The translations under genes and the position numbers were made by a program. From NCBI GenBank assembly GCA_046303115.1, contig JBKCGZ010000007.1:1-7028 (forward strand): DNA of 7,028 nt, read 5' to 3'. This stretch comes from CAINEC01 sp046303115 (GTDB lineage: Bacteria; Bacteroidota; Bacteroidia; AKYH767-A; OLB10). Of the stretch, positions 6,982 to 7,028 are shown in pieces; positions within the stretch are counted from its first letter, which is position 1, and each line of letters starts with the position of its first letter. The notes beneath the pieces are model-generated. The model made no database searches and was not told where the DNA came from. It saw nothing but the letters and a program-made list of their open reading frames with translations.

Positions 6982-7028
6982 ATGCCTATCATGGATTTCG
7001 ACAAAGAGCCAGAGCGCTTGTATTATAG
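6982..7028 (+). CDS. Start of a probable MerR-family transcriptional regulator (3' truncated)
   Basis: An ATG 11 bases after the M23 stop opens a frame that runs to the window end: MPIMDFDKEPERLYY, 15 complete codons. In Bacteroidota the gene after the alaS-linked M23 peptidase is frequently a small MerR-type regulator. Its N-terminus has an acidic/basic lead followed by a Tyr-Tyr-Ser-Ile-Gly-Glu-Val-type start of the helix-turn-helix. The visible residues agree with that: the next codon begins AG, compatible with Ser. The helix-turn-helix itself is outside the window, so the assignment rests on context and a few residues. A second ATG at 6991 is an alternative start. The tight spacing implies co-transcription with the peptidase. 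Confidence 0.55.
   Translation, partial: MPIMDFDKEPERLYY

Noticed and set aside
1..7028. Search for CRISPR arrays, insertion sequences, phage genes, toxin-antitoxin pairs or tRNA genes
   Set aside because: No regularly spaced repeats, transposase motifs, integrase, paired small toxin-antitoxin frames or cloverleaf-like sequence were seen by eye on either strand.

Overview
The window looks like an ordinary chromosomal segment of a Bacteroidota (Bacteroidetes) bacterium. Four things point there: low GC; near-absence of Shine-Dalgarno sequences; promoter-like TAnnTTTG motifs (the Bacteroidota -7 element) just upstream of three genes; and gene content typical of the phylum, namely a FISUMP-domain secreted protein and the alaS / M23 peptidase / MerR neighbourhood. 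I cannot resolve the family or genus from the sequence.

Layout from left to right. (1) Positions 1-866, + strand: the C-terminal part of a multi-spanning membrane protein with a soluble C-terminal domain, probably a GT-C type glycosyltransferase; its start lies outside the window. (2) Positions 867-1199: a gene-free stretch between convergent genes. It holds a stem-loop/T-tract terminator, a second AT-rich inverted repeat, and a block of about 160 bases I cannot explain. (3) Three minus-strand genes, in transcription order alaS (5927-3324), a secreted trypsin-like serine protease fused to a FISUMP domain (3285-2035), and a TauE/SafE-family (YfcA-like) membrane transporter (2003-1200). The gaps are only 38 and 31 bases and contain no visible terminator, so read-through is possible, although a promoter-like motif precedes the protease. 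(4) A 71-base divergent intergenic region with candidate promoters for both directions. (5) + strand: a membrane-anchored M23 zinc metallopeptidase (5999-6970), followed after 11 bases by the first 15 codons of a gene that is probably a MerR-family regulator, cut off by the window end.

Functionally the segment mixes a housekeeping enzyme (alanyl-tRNA synthetase) with envelope functions: peptidoglycan remodelling, a periplasmic or secreted protease, an anion exporter-like protein and a glycosyltransferase-like protein. I see no phage, insertion sequence, CRISPR array, tRNA or rRNA, and nothing that amounts to a convincing new system. The items most worth a second look are the protease-FISUMP fusion and the unexplained block at about 970-1130.
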